Shown here in pieces: positions 33,355-45,150 of a stretch of 64,000 bases of DNA. The stretch's first letter is position 1; each line of letters opens with the position of its first letter. The translations under genes and the position numbers were made by a program. The notes beneath the pieces are model-generated. The model did no database searches. It was not told the DNA's origin and was given only the letters and a program-made list of their open reading frames with translations. Location: contig JABBOT010000011.1 of NCBI GenBank assembly GCA_016165875.1, forward strand, positions 6,141,700 to 6,205,699, written 5' to 3'. The DNA comes from Acanthopleura granulata. Taxonomy: Eukaryota; Mollusca; Polyplacophora; Chitonida; Chitonidae.

Positions 33355-35940
33355 TTAAAACGGACAATGCTGTATGAAGTAAGCAGATGCTGGTTCACTT
33401 CGGAAAGACGTCTCAACAGTTTCGTACATCCTGCAAGTGACCATGTGACCCCCAATAATGGCGTATGAGAGGCATCTCGGAGTGTTCAGACACGCGAACA
33501 TGCACGACCAAGGGTACTCGAATGTGAACGTGGCCAATGGCGTCACAGTTGGGATCTCGTTTTGCCGAACACGCTGAGTAAGGGTATCTGAAAACAAAAC
33601 GATAACCATGAACCTCGTTTTACAAAAGCGAAGATTTACATTTCGATTGATTGAAGCGTTGATGCAAAATTCTTAACATAAAGGAAGTCTAAGTATTACA
33701 TCAAATTATATACAGCATGTGTACAGAAAACGTATCTTTCGTCATAGGTTCATAATACTCTTTCGCCACAGGTTCATAAACAGAAACTGTTTGTTAAGAG
33801 CCACACAGTCACTGAATCATGCAACCAAGCAGAAATAGCCATACTGTGACTCATTCAGCTACTATGAGGTAGAATTGAATGACCACTGCGCATAAGCTAT
33901 TTAGAGACAAGAAAACATGTTTGTTTAGTAATTATGCTAACTTAGGCTACACTTAAGTACGCTGCGTTTCTTATCACAATCAGGTATTTTGTTTGAAATA
34001 CATTGCAACGTAATAAGCTTATTACTGACAGTGTCTTCTCATTATTTACGTCTTAGCACCGCACATGGCTGGTGGTCATCCTCGGGCCAACATAGTGACC
34101 ATGAAGACAATACCCAGCCAATACGAAAACAAACGGATTAATAGCATTAATAATCATAAGATAATGTAAAGCATAAAGTACTTTACCTCGATATCCTGCT
34201 GTGAACTCGCATATGGGATATTTCAGATTAGAGCACAAACGTGTCCCCAGTTCCCCGTTAAATCTGGTTCGGGCACATGGGTTTGTGCTAATCGCGTTTG
34301 GTTCACCGTTGGCCCATATGGATAAGTCTGTAAAACACACAGGTCGATTTCACCAGGATTTGAGTTACTTAGCGTTGAAACCTGTACGCCTGATTTCTGT
34401 TTTTATTGACGTTGTCAGCTGGCGGTTTGATAATGATAATGTTGTCTTCGGAATTTTGCAACAATTCGACTTCAAGAATGTCCGCTGCACGTCATGCCGG
34501 TAACGTGACACGGACGAGATTCCCAGAGACTATGAGCAGTCGGCCAAAATCTGTCATTTTAAGCTAAACCTCTTGCCTATGCCGTCATGGACAATTTTTA
34601 AAAAAGTAACTATCTTCGTTTTCGTCGTGAATGAGGTATTTGGTAAAATCTTATTTCCTTTGTTGGTTTTAAATCTTAAAGAGTGGTGATGGAGTCGTGG
34701 TTGAGTGGTAGTGTCCTCACAATCCTTGAGAAATACATCTTCAAGGCACGGTTTCAACCCTGACCTTTCCCTTATTGTCAAAAATAGGAGTTTTTATTTG
34801 AAAAGGAATAGTCACAATCAGTTTTTGAAGTAATAAGCCAACAAGAAAGAGGACTGCAAACCACCGTGTCTCTGTTGTGTCATGATAAACACAGACGTGT
34901 ACTTACTAAATATATCATGATAAATACAGACGTGTACTTACTAAATATATCATGATGCGATATGATGATATGTACTTACTAAATATATCATGATAAATAC
35001 AGACGTGACTGACTAAATATGTCATGATGTGATATCCCGATGTGTACTTACTGACTATATGATGATAAATACAGACGTTTACTCACTAAATATACTTCCG
35101 TCGCCCCTTACCCAGGTCTGCGTCTCTGTGTTTAATGTTATGTCCACCCAACCACCATTTCCTCTGAGGAAATAAAATTGTAAGACGGATACCTTTAGCA
35201 TTGTACCGTAGAAAGTAAAACCGTCGTCCTATACCAGCAAAAAGATTGAGAGAGAAAATATTCAGTTCAGGCGATCAAAGATTTTTGCTTTTTGTAATTC
35301 TTACTTAACACCATAATACAAAGAAAATGTTTTCATTTATATGAATGATGGAGGTAAATATGGCGTTCAGCAACACTCAAATAGCCACAAAATTAGAGTT
35401 CCCTTCACGTATTATCACACTCTGAAAAAAAATCAAAATAATGCAAGCGTGTTGTTATGGCTTAACGCCATTTCGGCGAAATGATGTGTAAATGGTACAT
35501 AAATAATTAACTCACCCAAGGCAAATTTCAATTCTTAAACATTAAACTAGTTAAAAGATTTAAAGTGGTATTTTTAATTCCGCGTAAGAAACAGCATTAC
35601 ACATTAAACAACCAGTCCTCCCAGAAACAGAAACAAAAAAAAAAACAAAATAAAAAAAATTAATTAACAAATAATAGGCAAGTAACAAAAAACTATTTAA
35701 AAAGCAAATACTGCGAAATACATGTAGTGCTTACCCGGGATCTGTGTGAAATATAAAATCTCTGATGTCAGTCCACTCTTGCAGTGTGTGTAGCTGCGCA
35801 AGTTGCATATTTCGTGAAGAACAAGCCTTGACGGCATCTGATTGAGACACCTTGTCTCGGATTAGACAGTAACGTCTACAGTCGACCAATAACCACAGAG
35901 TTCCCAGCAACAAAACATGCCCTCTGTCTGTTGAACACAT
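33355..35940 (-). CDS. secreted C-type lectin + PAN/Apple protein, copy D (four exons)
   Basis: Exons on the minus strand: 35940-35735, 35163-35087, 34327-34187, 33587-33355; phases 2, 1, 1; 657 nt, 218 aa plus stop. Signal peptide: charged start, then VLLLGTLWLLVDC. CTLD: RYCLIRD, VKACSS, GGWVDI...WVRGDGS, SIWANGEPNA, C-x13-C-x7-C, YPICEF. The tripeptide is EPN, the mannose-type motif of canonical lectins; the WND position reads GTR. The first Trp of the NWSIW block is Leu. PAN: C-x3-C-x5-C-x12-C-x22-C, ending QHCPF. The most compact copy (introns 571, 759, 599 bp). Intron 2 begins with a tandem repeat that duplicates the splice donor. Calcium binding may be impaired because WND is missing. 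Confidence 0.82.
34682..34790 (+). repeat. tRNA-derived SINE head in intron 2 of copy D
   Basis: Box-A-like GTGGTTGAGTGGTAGTGTCC and box-B-like CGGTTTCAACCC about 45 bp apart. The anticodon arm does not fold like a functional tRNA, so I call it SINE-derived. Confidence 0.45.
34880..35095. repeat. ~37-bp minisatellite carrying the exon-2 splice donor of copy D
   Basis: Read on the minus strand, units contain TATATTTAGTAAGT or a close variant, followed by ACACGTCTGTATTTATCATG. Unit landmarks lie near 34901, 34936, 34974, 35009 and 35046. The real exon end (TATATTTA, then donor GTGAGT) at 35087 is the first unit. Confidence 0.85.
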
Positions 35941-38000
35941 GGTGGAAATATTGTACAGAGCTCCCTTAATTTATGAACGCAAATTGTGTCACTGTATTAC
36001 ACAAGGTTGTACAATAAAATATTTCGCTATAAGCCCTTAGAGAATGCATTCATCTTGACAATCTATAGTCGAAAAGAACTGCTGGAAATCAAATCAAAAC
36101 AGCCGAAGAGATTTGTAAAATTATTTTAAACCTGGGAAGTTAGACTTTGGAGTGAAGAGGAATCAGGCGGCAAGAGGCATTATTCTGTAGAAAAGCAGCT
36201 GAAACAACCGTTTCCGAAGAGAGTGAGAAATTAGATGCCTCGCTTTCCCAATAAATCAAGTGTATGGCAATTTTCGTGACACAACGGAGGCCGCCCGTGG
36301 CAATATGGGAAACACGATTAGAAATTTTCCTTTTTTCACAATCTGGTCTCTTCTTCTAAGCGGTCTGGTAACCAATAGGCCCAGTGGATCTAAAGAGCTG
36401 TGTTTTCGATCTAGTCGCTAATACGAAGGAATTCTTCCAGATCAGTCTGGTCAGCGGCAAACTAGACTTTTTCCTTTCTTATGAATCTTGTCAGTGATGG
36501 GACGAAAGTTCCTTTTCAACTGTCTGGTCAACAAGTCACTGGACGTTTCGGTGAAGAGTAAGCCTCAGAATAATCGCTAATTTTACGGAGTTCTTCTATA
36601 TCAGCCTGGTGACTTTTTCCTTTCTTCTTAATGTGGTCACTGCTGGCACGAATTTCCTTTTCAACAAACTGGGCAACAAGACACGGGACGTTTCCCTAGG
36701 ATAGTAAGTCATTCAGATGGCCCTCGTTTTAAGCCTGGTCGGCATTACTACGGAATGCATTCTCGGTAGCCTATAATATATATATATTTGACTATATTTA
36801 TAGTCAGCAGACTATAATTCTTAGTAGTTTTGGTCTTAAACTAGTCGTTAATACCACTTAGGTCCCTTTTTTTCTTAACAGCGGGACGTTTTCCTTGACA
36901 GTGGATCCGGCAAATGAGCTTCGTTCTCAGCCTGGTCACCTATGCCATGGAGCTCTTCCCCAAGGGCCTATAAACAACAGATTAAACTTCTTCCTTAGCG
37001 GCAGGTTCAGCAAGTTGGCTTCGTTGTCAGTCTAGTTAGCTTTAAACAGTACAATAGTTCATTCTCAGCAATATGACCAACAACAGGACAGACTTCATCC
37101 TCGAAACTAAGAATATCTTTATTAAGAATCTAAGGAAGAATAACCTCGACGGCTTCATTTGTCCATAAGCCCTTTGAAAGCTACAATACCATGTGCAAAA
37201 CTGTTACCTGAGAAAATGAACCACACATGCTTTTAACATCGGCAATTTCCGAAGTCATAAAACGTTTTGATGGGCTATAATTGTGTTAATTGTTGTATGT
37301 CCCCTCCCCGCCACCGTACAACGAGCATTGTTGATATCTTGGATCTTTAACTTCGCACGCTGGCCCCTTGTTAATCACTTAAGGTGAACATGTTTCGTGT
37401 TGTTTTAAATTTCAATTTCCGTATTGTATCCAATCTAGACGGCTGATGGAGAGCACTAAGAAACATGTTGGGAAGTATAGCAAACAACCTGTGTGAGCAG
37501 AAAGACAATTCAGCTCTTGCATTGTGCCATGTGTTACCAGATAATTATAGAATGGTAGGTAGACTGACATCACAACTAGCTCCTTTGTAAATGGCAATAT
37601 CGATTTACTCACCTCGGCATATACGAAAGGAAGTCTTACGAAATTAATGAAAGGACGACATTACACTGCCAAGGGTGAAACTTTACACTGCCAATTTATA
37701 AATGAGATATGTCCAAATCCAGACAAAGGTGTTGAAGTGAAGCTGCTAGAACAATCGACTTCTATAAGCACTTTACTTAGAGGTTGTCCTACCCTTTATT
37801 TGTGAGATAAATATACTAAGCACCGACTTTGTACGGGTTATGCCTGTAAACCAGTAGTTTTGTACTGGAGTTTGAAATTCCGAGAACATTGTTGTCGGAG
37901 GACTCTTCATTAAACATGACGCCCTCACAGCATTTAGAAGAATTCTAGGCCAATGACGTCAAATATATTGCAATTCAAACCACTAGGATCATTTTTGTAC
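35941..38000. other. spacer with degenerate ~150-bp tandem repeat
   Basis: About 36340-37130 holds diverged repeats, best seen as TTCCTTTTCAAC at 36510 and 36654 with matching flanks such as TTTTTCCTTTCTT and TCAGCCTGGT. No gene recognised. Confidence 0.4.
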
Positions 38001-38195
38001 CTAATTTTGCTTGAGCCATGACACTAGGGGAGGCAAGTCGCTAATATTTAAGTACTTAAATGCGCAGTTGTAAAACAAAACTGTAACCTAGGTAAATCAA
38101 TAAGAGATCAGGTGTCACCGGCTACGTGTGACCTGCCAAGTATCACATAGTCGCCACTGCTCTGGTTTTACACATCATGCTGTAGTTTTTCATTA
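37995..38195 (-). repeat. interspersed repeat family R2 copy
   Basis: ACCTAATTTTGCTTGAGCCA, TCACCGGCTACGTGTGACC, CTGCTCTGGTTTTAC, TGCTGTAGTTTTT. Confidence 0.6.
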
Positions 38196-40380
38196 CTTCG
38201 TCACTTGCGATGAAAGAGAAATGGCATTCATTCTGAAGTACTGAAAATCTCTGGGATATGAGCTATTGATTATATTTACAAGCATGTCTACGTGAGTGCC
38301 CTTCCTGCTTAAGTCGTCGAGGGCGTTCACTGCCCCATTCGCCATACTTTTGCATACATCTAGTAAATAAAAGGTATATTTGACGTTTAGATCTTTATAA
38401 TTATTTTGAGGATAAATTAACTCATTCATAATGACGAACAGTTTTGTCCTTGTCCTTGGAAGAGTTGCGACTCCTCAGTATATTAACTATCCTAAGTTAG
38501 GGTACAACAATGAGTCTAAAACAATTGAATTATGTTTGGCTTTTATAAACTCTAGCAGCTTGCGTTGTTTCACACGCGATTTAAGAACGACAAAACCTGA
38601 TCAGTTATATAATCTGTTATATGATCAGTTATATAATTTTATAATATATAAACATATAATCTGGGACAAATCAGAACATTCTTTTATTTCATGTATAGTT
38701 TTTTAGCGGCGTTCTAAGGGTAATTCCGCTTTGAGTAGTTGTGTTGGAGTACTTGAGATAAGCCACCGAACTTTGGCGAGTTACTGGTGAAGTTTGTCAC
38801 GTGTGTCATATGCTGTATTTGTGGAAGCCAAGCGCCCCCCCCCCCTACACTTCAGTACAACACGTCGATCGCTATTGTTACAAAGTAGATAAGACCATTG
38901 ACAGACGAGTATTCTAGAAAATTCCTAAAAACACGTTTGGACTCGTCCGTCAGTTTTTGCCCATGGCTGCATGGAAAAATGAAAAAAAAAAAAAAAAAAG
39001 GAAAACAAAAACAAAAGAAACAGAAAGAAGAGAGGCGTATATGATTATGTCCTTCACCCAAACTCAGTAGTGAACATGTCTTTCAGATTGACTTTCGTCA
39101 CGCCAGACATATGCATAGATCTTGAGAGTTATTGATGATATGACCCCTACAAGTACAATGGTAGTGATGGAGTCACTGGATTTACAAGCCAGCAACTGAT
39201 TTATCACTAACGATATCTCAACAGGCGCAAAACAGCGGATAAATTTTAGTATCTCATTTCTTTTCATTATCTTCTGCTTATTAGCTAAAACAGCTTCAGG
39301 TTGTCGCTCGCGATTTGCACCGTTCCCGTGTCGCGGGTCTCGACCCACAAGGCGCTGTGGGAGGAGGACGGTCATCTTCCCGCGGCTCGCGACACGAGGA
39401 CTCGTCGTGCGACTCGTGGGCCGAGATCTGCGACACGAGAACGGTACAAATCGCACTCAAATGGTACCGCTCTCTTGTCGCTAGTCTCCACCCGCGATGT
39501 GAGGGATGAGATGTCCTCATCCGGCGTCCAGACTTGCGTGAGGAGAGTCGATATTCCGGTTGAAAATATAATTAAACGCAATCGTAAATATTTCATTTAT
39601 TTTCGGATATGCGAGAATTTGATTGTGGCAGGGTTTTTGCAGATATTAACAATATCAGCAATATCGAAACTCCGAAGCTGTCCAATCAGCCCTATTCGAA
39701 TTCAGTGGAAATCTCGCGACAGCCACGGGACTTTGCGAATTGTGGGTAATAGGTAGCTCGAGGGCTTATTACTTTTCATTGCAACTTACCAGCTATAAAG
39801 TGATATATCGGAAACAGCCGAAGTATATATATATATACATACTGGGATGGGTTAATTATGTTTATCTTCAAAATAAATATAAACAACATGTTCAAGTGGT
39901 GTTCATGTAAATCCAGTGTAAATTGAAATACCCACCCTGTAGCTTGCGATGTCCCGTCGTTCGCGAGATATTTCTTGCGGCTTACCAATCGGACATTAAT
40001 TAGCGGCCTATCTAATTGTGTTTAGAGCATACGATCAAGCCTAACTCCCGAGTTATCACGAGATGTCGTTTATTTGGATTTATGATTTAGTCTTCTGATT
40101 TCAAGAGATAGAGAACAGACATGCAGACATCGTTTGATTTCGATTGAACTGTATGACCAACGCAAAGACATCCGGCATAAAATATTGTGGTTTACTATGC
40201 TTGACTTTGGACTAAGCATCCTCGTAATAAACCCTGTTTATTGTTGTCCTGTTACTGTTTAATAAATGTTAAAAAAAACACATTCCAAGTTGTTCCAAAT
40301 TAGCATCGTCTAATTCCAAACTGAATGTCACTTTTTTTTTTATTTTTATTTTTTTCACCTAGTCAGCTTAAACTGTAGTT
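38196..40380. other. gene-poor stretch with hairpin and low-complexity tracts
   Basis: A minus-strand frame at 38193-38429 is preceded by a fair acceptor (TTTATTTACTAG) but matches nothing I know. Homopolymer runs of C (38836) and A (38984) flank it. The GC-rich inverted repeat at 39310-39454 is listed separately. Confidence 0.4.
39310..39454. repeat. GC-rich 39-nt inverted repeat
   Basis: Left arm 39310-39348, right arm 39416-39454, about seven mismatches, 67-nt GC-rich spacer. Arms contain GCGATTTGCACCGTTC and CGTGTCGCGGGTCTCG. Further related words (CTCGCGACACGAG, GGTACCGCTCTCTTGTCGC) lie inside and just right of it. Confidence 0.8.
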
Positions 40381-40530
40381 CTAGGGCTGTGTCGGCTGAT
40401 AATACTCAAGAATATACATGAAATGTAAGAAGCTGAGATTGGATTTCACCTGTAACATGTGACCATTTGCCAACTATCACACTGCTGTCGCTGTTCTGGT
40501 TGGCTCCCTATGCTTTAGTCCTTTGTATCA
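40380..40530 (-). repeat. interspersed repeat family R2 copy, partial
   Basis: GGATTTCACCTGTAACATGT, GACCATTTGCCAACTATCAC, CGCTGTTCTGG, TGCTTTAGTCC. Confidence 0.6.
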
Positions 40531-40621
40531 ATACGAGGTACAAGATTTTTTCGCGTTTGGTTTCACGAATGCATTATGAAAACCTATCGATAGCCATTTA
40601 AATATTTATATATTTAGTTAT

Positions 40622-40860
40622 TTATGTGATTATTTAAATTATTTATTTGGGCTTTTACCCCGTAAACAAGAATACTTCATTTACACCACGGCGGCCAGCA
40701 GCCACAGGCTGGAGGAACTCACGACCATCCGCTGGTTGATGACAGATTTCCTCACGTAGGGCCGGAGAGGAAAGCAGCATGAGATGGGCTTGAACTTACT
40801 GTCACCCGAGAGGCTCCTGGGCCATTGTTTTGCGCTAGTGCGCCACCTTTCGGACACAGA
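40622..40860 (-). repeat. SINE S1, diverged near full-length copy
   Basis: TTTACCCCGTAAACAAGAAT, CGGCGGCCAGCAG, CGACCATCCGCTGGTTGATG, GAGGCTCCTGGGCCATTG. A stretch of the middle body is missing. Confidence 0.8.
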
Positions 40861-41985
40861 GGGCGCTGAATCATGTATTTTAAACAAAATATTGTCTATA
40901 TATGCGTTTCGTCACATTAGGTCGTCACATCTGTTAGGCTGATTTTAGTATTACCAATCGGACGAGCACAACGAGCTCTGATCCATGCCTAAAAGTATAC
41001 AGCAAAGACTGCGGATGTAAATGCCACATAGAACATGCCACAATCACCGTGAGGTTTGGAGTGTTATGACAACGATGAAAATGACAACGACACTTGATCA
41101 TCATTTACTTCTCACTCAATCAATATACATGTGTATATGATATATTCAAGATTTTATGCCTTATCGCCTGAACATGAACCTTTTGGGGGGGGGGGATTTT
41201 CTCGACACCTTTTCAAGATGAAAACATATAGAATGCATGGCGACGGAGGCACCTGTAAGATGCTTATACTGGCAGTAGCTATTGTGGGCATTATAAGGTT
41301 TGTTGGTAGACTAGGATTTCAGGTGCGAGTTCAAATCCCTCAGGCTAAATCCGTTGGTTCAATGTCTTGTTCAATGCATCACCATTCTGTTAGCAGATTA
41401 CGCAAGGTAGATGCATTTCCCCCAAAACAGATCGTCTGCGCAATTGATAATTTTGTCATTGATAATCTTATGCCGCGCATGGCGCTCGGCATAAGAGGAA
41501 TAGGCCGGCGTTGCGGTGTCAGCATAATGTGACTGAGTTGGGGAGTAGTAGGCCTATCTGTTGTCTTCCCTATGACACTATAAATGTGTCGGGATGGCGT
41601 CAGGCCTACTATACAAGGACAGAGTGTCGTTATGTGACCGAAATCTACAAACAAACACTTCCACATCGTTTGTAGTGCTGAACTCTAGATGTGCTGAGTG
41701 CTTCTGGTGACTGAGAAAACGTCAACAATAGCCACATCCATGAATGAACGCTGAATTAATGGTATGCTGAATTTAGGAAGTGCTGGCCTTACTTATTTCA
41801 GTGTTTCTTCACGCCATATTTAAAAACATTTCTCATACACGACGGCTTGTATAAAGTTATTTCACTACTGCGCTTCATAAAAAATTGTTGGAGAAAGCAT
41901 GCCCATGGCTTGCCCCCTTTACATTGTTCTCATGTGATTGTTCATCGGGATGACCACAGAGCAATTCTGGCAATTCTAACCGTCT
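40861..41985. other. spacer, no gene seen
   Basis: An open plus-strand frame (41131-41532, 133 codons) has no recognised domain and crosses a G9 run. A box-B-like GAGTTCAAATCCCTC at 41330 hints at a decayed tRNA-derived repeat. Confidence 0.35.
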
Positions 41986-42245
41986 AATAATTTGCACTTA
42001 ACATCACTGTGTTTGTTTATTTTCTTTTTAACCTAATTCAGCTTAAGCCACTGTGAAAATGCAGTGTAGGTTGTTATGCGTTTTAAACATTTACAAAAAT
42101 TAGAATAAAACCATATAAATGGGCTTAATTTACAAGAAGCCAGAATTCACTGTTTACGTGTGCGTGGCCAGCATTTGCCATCACTCTGTCACCGATGCTT
42201 TAGTTTTACTCCCCTTGCTTTAGTTCTTTGTGTTGTGTACTTCCA
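41986..42245 (-). repeat. interspersed repeat family R2 copy, near complete
   Basis: TTGCACTTAACATCACTGTG at one end, ACCTAATTCAGCTTAAGCCA in the middle, and TTTTACTCCCCTTGCTTTAG at the other. Confidence 0.65.
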
Positions 42246-43294
42246 TGAGGCAGAACTCTGAATTCAAAGTCTCCGAGGCCTGGTTCCTGCATTTAAAAGT
42301 TTGCTAAATTTTGATGACAACAAAGCATTTTGAGAATTTTAGGCCAGGGACCATCAGTGAATTGCAATTAACAATTGCATTCTATTAACCTCAAACAGAT
42401 CTTGCGCTAAATCCGTTATTTAGGATGACGACTTGCCTTCCTGTTGGCCTAACGGATTAATCGATTCATTGCTACCGATGAATTCGTTACCAGGAGCGGA
42501 TGACTAAGTTATATTAACGGAAAGGTAATCAAAAAAATCTACTGCAGAAGGTGTGGTGATAAAAGGTTGTATGTTAATTTTTCAATCATTTACACGAGCA
42601 GTCAGTAATATAATAAATATTAAAATATATAATCTTGACAAGAGGGCGGATTTCAACCCTTAAGCCTTAGGCCTACCATTTGCCAACTATTTCACGCTGT
42701 TGCAAGAAAATTCAGACGCTCACGACATGTAAATTCTTAACAACTTTAAGCGTCTCACTGAAGAACGGAAGGCTCAAAAGCAGGAACCTTATTAAGACGG
42801 ATCGACTTGGGATTTATATGCTCTGTCTAATATGATTCATCTCGGAGCTTTAAATTAATAATCATTAAAACAGGTAATCGTTATACGAACGCAAAAAGCA
42901 GCAAGGCTGTTCTACTAGTAAAAGGATTTAACATAAATGAGATGTTCCATTGTTCATTAGATTGCTTGAAAATGGCATTAATTAATACGAACGTGAAATT
43001 CTGTGATAGCATTTAACACGAATAATAATGGTCCTAGCGCATGCGTAAGGTGCTGCTATTTAAATATTTACCTGAACAGGGTAAAATAAAATCAAGACAC
43101 TATCTGCAGGTTTTAGCTCCGAAAATAGCCTTGTTTTCATAGAAAGGAGTTTGATCTGCCCACATAATACACCTAGCTTTGGGCAATTTATTACTATTGC
43201 AAGTAGAGGTAACTTAGAAATTAGAAATTGCGAAAAGGCGCGAGATTTAAATGCTCGTTTAAAACGTTGAAAGTAGAGTAATTCTACAGTATAA
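42246..43294. other. AT-rich spacer
   Basis: A partial R2 fragment lies at 42630-42710 (GGATTTCAACCCTTAAG, CATTTGCCAACTATTTCAC). Nothing else recognised. Confidence 0.4.
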
Positions 43295-43400
43295 AAGACT
43301 ACAATACAGAGAGTAAAACCAGAGCAGCAACGATAACGTGATAGTCGGCAAATAGCTACACGGTTACAACTCCAAGGCAGTATTTAAATATGCTCAGCGT
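43295..43400 (+). repeat. interspersed repeat family R2, truncated copy
   Basis: AAAAGACTACAATACAGAGA, GTAAAACCAGAGCAGCAACG, GTGATAGTCGGCAAATAG. Confidence 0.6.
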
Positions 43401-43639
43401 TTAGAAAAATAGGGGCGACAACTCTTGGAGCCATACTGCGGTTCCCTATTCACACCCCCATCTTGTTATGTTTCGAGCAATACAATATAACACGGATTAA
43501 CGTGTAAACAAATACCCAATCAAAGGGAATACCTGGGCCTTACTGCAATAATCGATTAATACAAGATTGTCGTTGCAGGGCAAGACCCTTGACTGAATCT
43601 TAAATCTGGGTGCCAGTACATGTAAGGCTTTAAAGCTAA

Positions 43640-43900
43640 GCGTCCAAACAGACATTTGCATACTAGCCACAAACCAAAACGGACGCTTCGTGTCAGTACT
43701 CGCAAGATCAGTTTTAAAAATGAGAAATGACACAAACCACCAAAGAGCTAAAAGAAGGATATAAAATGAAAACATTACCACAGATTCATTCAGTGAGAAG
43801 CAGTCAACATTTTTCAGCGATGAAGAAAAGACATAATGAATGCTCTTGTCGAATGAGCAAAATCAGAATTCAAACTGTATTCCATTTTAGTGTTGTGGTG
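43640..43900 (+). repeat. interspersed repeat family R3, longest copy
   Basis: GATCAGTTTTAAAAATGAGA, CACAAACCACCAAAGAGC, TTCATTCAGTGAGAAGCAGT, TTTTTCAGCGATGAAGAAAA. Confidence 0.55.
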
Positions 43901-44299
43901 TGGTCAATCAAAAATGTATCTCAGTCTGCGTTTTGATTGCAACTGTTTACAGACCCAACGTGGCGATCACACTCAACACGATGAACATACGCCCACTTGT
44001 CGGTGCTCCTCAGTCGTTTGCTGCATGGATCCATTGAAGCAGGACAACAAGTAGGTTTTTTAACACTTTTAAATTAGCCATCTTTGGGCTTCACTGGTTT
44101 CGTGCACAGCATAGCCAAGCACTGATAAGGCCAGTGCCAATACAGTGTAAACTGGCATGACATCATTTACATGTAGGGGATTTTCGAATTTTTATTTATA
44201 TTGAGTGACGCAGTAATACAAAATATGTGAGAATTCAGGCAGGTCTGATACAAGAACTAAACCTCTTGATATGGCTGAAGCAAGTCAGTTACAATGATT

Positions 44300-44530
44300 T
44301 AAAAGACTACAGCACAGAAAGTAAAACCAGAGCAGCGACGTCAGTGTGATAGTGGCAAATGGTCACAGGTAACCTATGACATCAGGCCTCTGGTCAATTT
44401 ACTTTAGTTACGATTTTATTATAACCTCGTAAGTACCGGTAAGTGTTTAAGAAGTAATGACTTACACGCCCCCAGCACCATGGTTTAAGTACAATTAAGT
44501 AAAAAAATATTGCAGTGATGTTACGTGCAA
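44300..44530 (+). repeat. interspersed repeat family R2, near complete
   Basis: AAAAGACTACAGCACAGAAA, GTAAAACCAGAGCAGCGACG, GTGATAGTGGCAAATGGTCA, TTGCAGTGATGTTACGTGCA. Confidence 0.7.
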
Positions 44531-44989
44531 TATACTATACCAATGGTATAAACTTAGTCAACATTATAAGAAGAAAAAAGCAAATCTGGTGGCTGGACGT
44601 ATGTAGGTTTGCGAGAATAATACTTATTGAAAGAAATGAGTTGCAAAGTCGGTTCCTATAAACCCAACTGGTCCTTATTTATTGCTTTGATATAAACAGA
44701 TTTACCTTTCCGAACCATTCCGTTTTCACCAATGACAAACCTGACTGTGGTGTCAAGTATATATAGCTGAAATAATGGCGAAGATTTCTCGCTTTAAGTA
44801 ATTCAGGAGTAGACTGTGACTAGTTTGTTGTTCGTTCCTGCCTTTGGGATGACTTTTTGTGGACAACCTGTAAGGCACAGCTCATTCACGAGCACAATGG
44901 TAAGTCCAGCTTTGACCCGAGTTAGCACTGCGCGGGAAAATGTACCACATTCAAGATGAGATTTCCCTCCCCCCCCCCACAAATACCCC

Positions 44990-45150
44990 TTTATTTATTA
45001 ACTTATTTATTCATCTAACTATTTGATTGGTGTTCAAACGCCGTATCCAGGAAGGTTTCACTTATGCTGTAGTGGTCAGTGTATATCGGTGCGTCTCCGA
45101 GGCCGAGATGGTTAGGGCGCTAGTGCAGCGCAATGAGACGGTTGCCTCTC
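44990..45150. repeat. two SINE S1 fragments in opposite orientation
   Basis: Antisense 3' end at 44990-45085 (GATTGGTGTTCAAACGCCGT), then a sense tRNA-like head at 45093-45150 (CTCCGAGGCCGAGATGGTTA, GGCGCTAGTGCAGCGCAATG). Confidence 0.75.

Noticed and set aside
34682..34790. Possible tRNA gene on the plus strand
   Set aside because: Box A and B words are present, but the arms do not form a proper cloverleaf; better explained as a SINE head.
39301..39756. 151-codon frame through the GC-rich inverted repeat
   Set aside because: Both strands are open because of the palindromic, stop-poor sequence; the peptide is repetitive and Arg-rich.
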